Shown here: positions 33,706-33,787 of the stretch, one piece after another
Layout of the letters: every line of letters starts with the position of its first letter
Position numbering within the stretch: the first letter of the stretch is position 1
Translations under genes and position numbers: made by a program
Notes under the pieces: model-generated
The model's input: the letters and a program-made list of their open reading frames with translations, nothing else
What the model was told of the DNA's origin: nothing
The model's database searches: none
NCBI GenBank assembly: GCA_009774535.1
Contig: VSNY01000024.1
Coordinates: 1-33,787 of the forward strand
Origin: Lachnospiraceae bacterium
GTDB taxonomy: Bacteria > Bacillota > Clostridia > Lachnospirales > Lachnospiraceae
Reading direction: 5' to 3'
Length of the DNA: 33,787 nt

Positions 33706-33787
33706 GTGGATCGGGTGATATCTAGAGGGCTAAAGGGGTGGATACGCGGATGATATCTGTAGGTCTAAGGGGGGGGGTAGGTGGATA
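33706..33787 (+). repeat. G-rich imperfect tandem repeat upstream of the LysR gene, cut by window edge
   Basis: Units begin GTGGAT at 33706, 33738 and 33781. The first two share the order GTGGAT, GATGATATCT or GTGATATCT, then CTAA and a G run. Spacing is 32 then 43 bases. The second unit ends in nine G (33769-33777). The strand bias towards G is strong. It continues out of the window, so its full length is unknown. Confidence 0.5.

Overview
The window looks like chromosomal DNA from a Gram-positive gut-type clostridium, most likely a Lachnospiraceae member. This is inferred from moderate GC content, strong GGAGG-type ribosome sites, frequent TTG/GTG start candidates, a BceAB-like transporter, a HelD-like helicase and Firmicutes-style chemotaxis proteins with a P2-containing CheA. 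No tRNA, rRNA, CRISPR array, prophage or insertion sequence was seen.

Layout. Bases 2-4944 hold the 3' end of a sensor kinase, a HEPN/MNT toxin-antitoxin pair and an ABC exporter of the BceAB/MacB type, closed by a strong terminator. Bases 5063-8376 hold a promoter and a 1080-residue HelD-like helicase fused at its C-terminus to what looks like the N-terminal beta-sandwich of a GH31 glycosidase, without the catalytic barrel. Bases 8410-20943 form one long co-directional chemosensory unit with a promoter at its head and a hairpin-T terminator at its end: REC-HD-GYP, soluble PAS kinase, a second (degenerate) REC-HD-GYP, CheR, CheB, CheY, CheA, CheW, two chemoreceptors and a free HPt protein. 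After it come a membrane hybrid kinase with two receiver domains, a cytosolic-looking subtilase, cardiolipin synthase, a D-Ala-D-Ala carboxypeptidase, ilvN and ilvC. After a 549-base structured AT-rich gap lie a third chemoreceptor and a ChvE-like sugar-binding lipoprotein, met by a convergent LysR regulator. The window ends in a G-rich imperfect repeat.

How the genes fit together. The central unit has the complete core of a chemosensory array (receptors, CheA, CheW, CheR, CheB, CheY). No flagellar gene, CheC, CheD or CheX is present in the window. Its most distinctive neighbours are two REC-HD-GYP proteins, the family that hydrolyses cyclic di-GMP, plus a soluble kinase and a separate HPt protein. 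The best hypothesis is a chemosensory or phosphorelay system that lowers cyclic di-GMP, an inverse of the Wsp arrangement where a CheA-like kinase activates a diguanylate cyclase. One of the two HD-GYP proteins has lost the HD histidine and may act as a binder or partner. The third receptor sits directly before an orphan ChvE-type sugar-binding lipoprotein with no transporter genes beside it, which suggests indirect sugar sensing feeding the same array.

Limits. Family assignments come from reading motifs by eye. No database search, alignment or structure prediction was possible, and statements about rarity or novelty are inferences.
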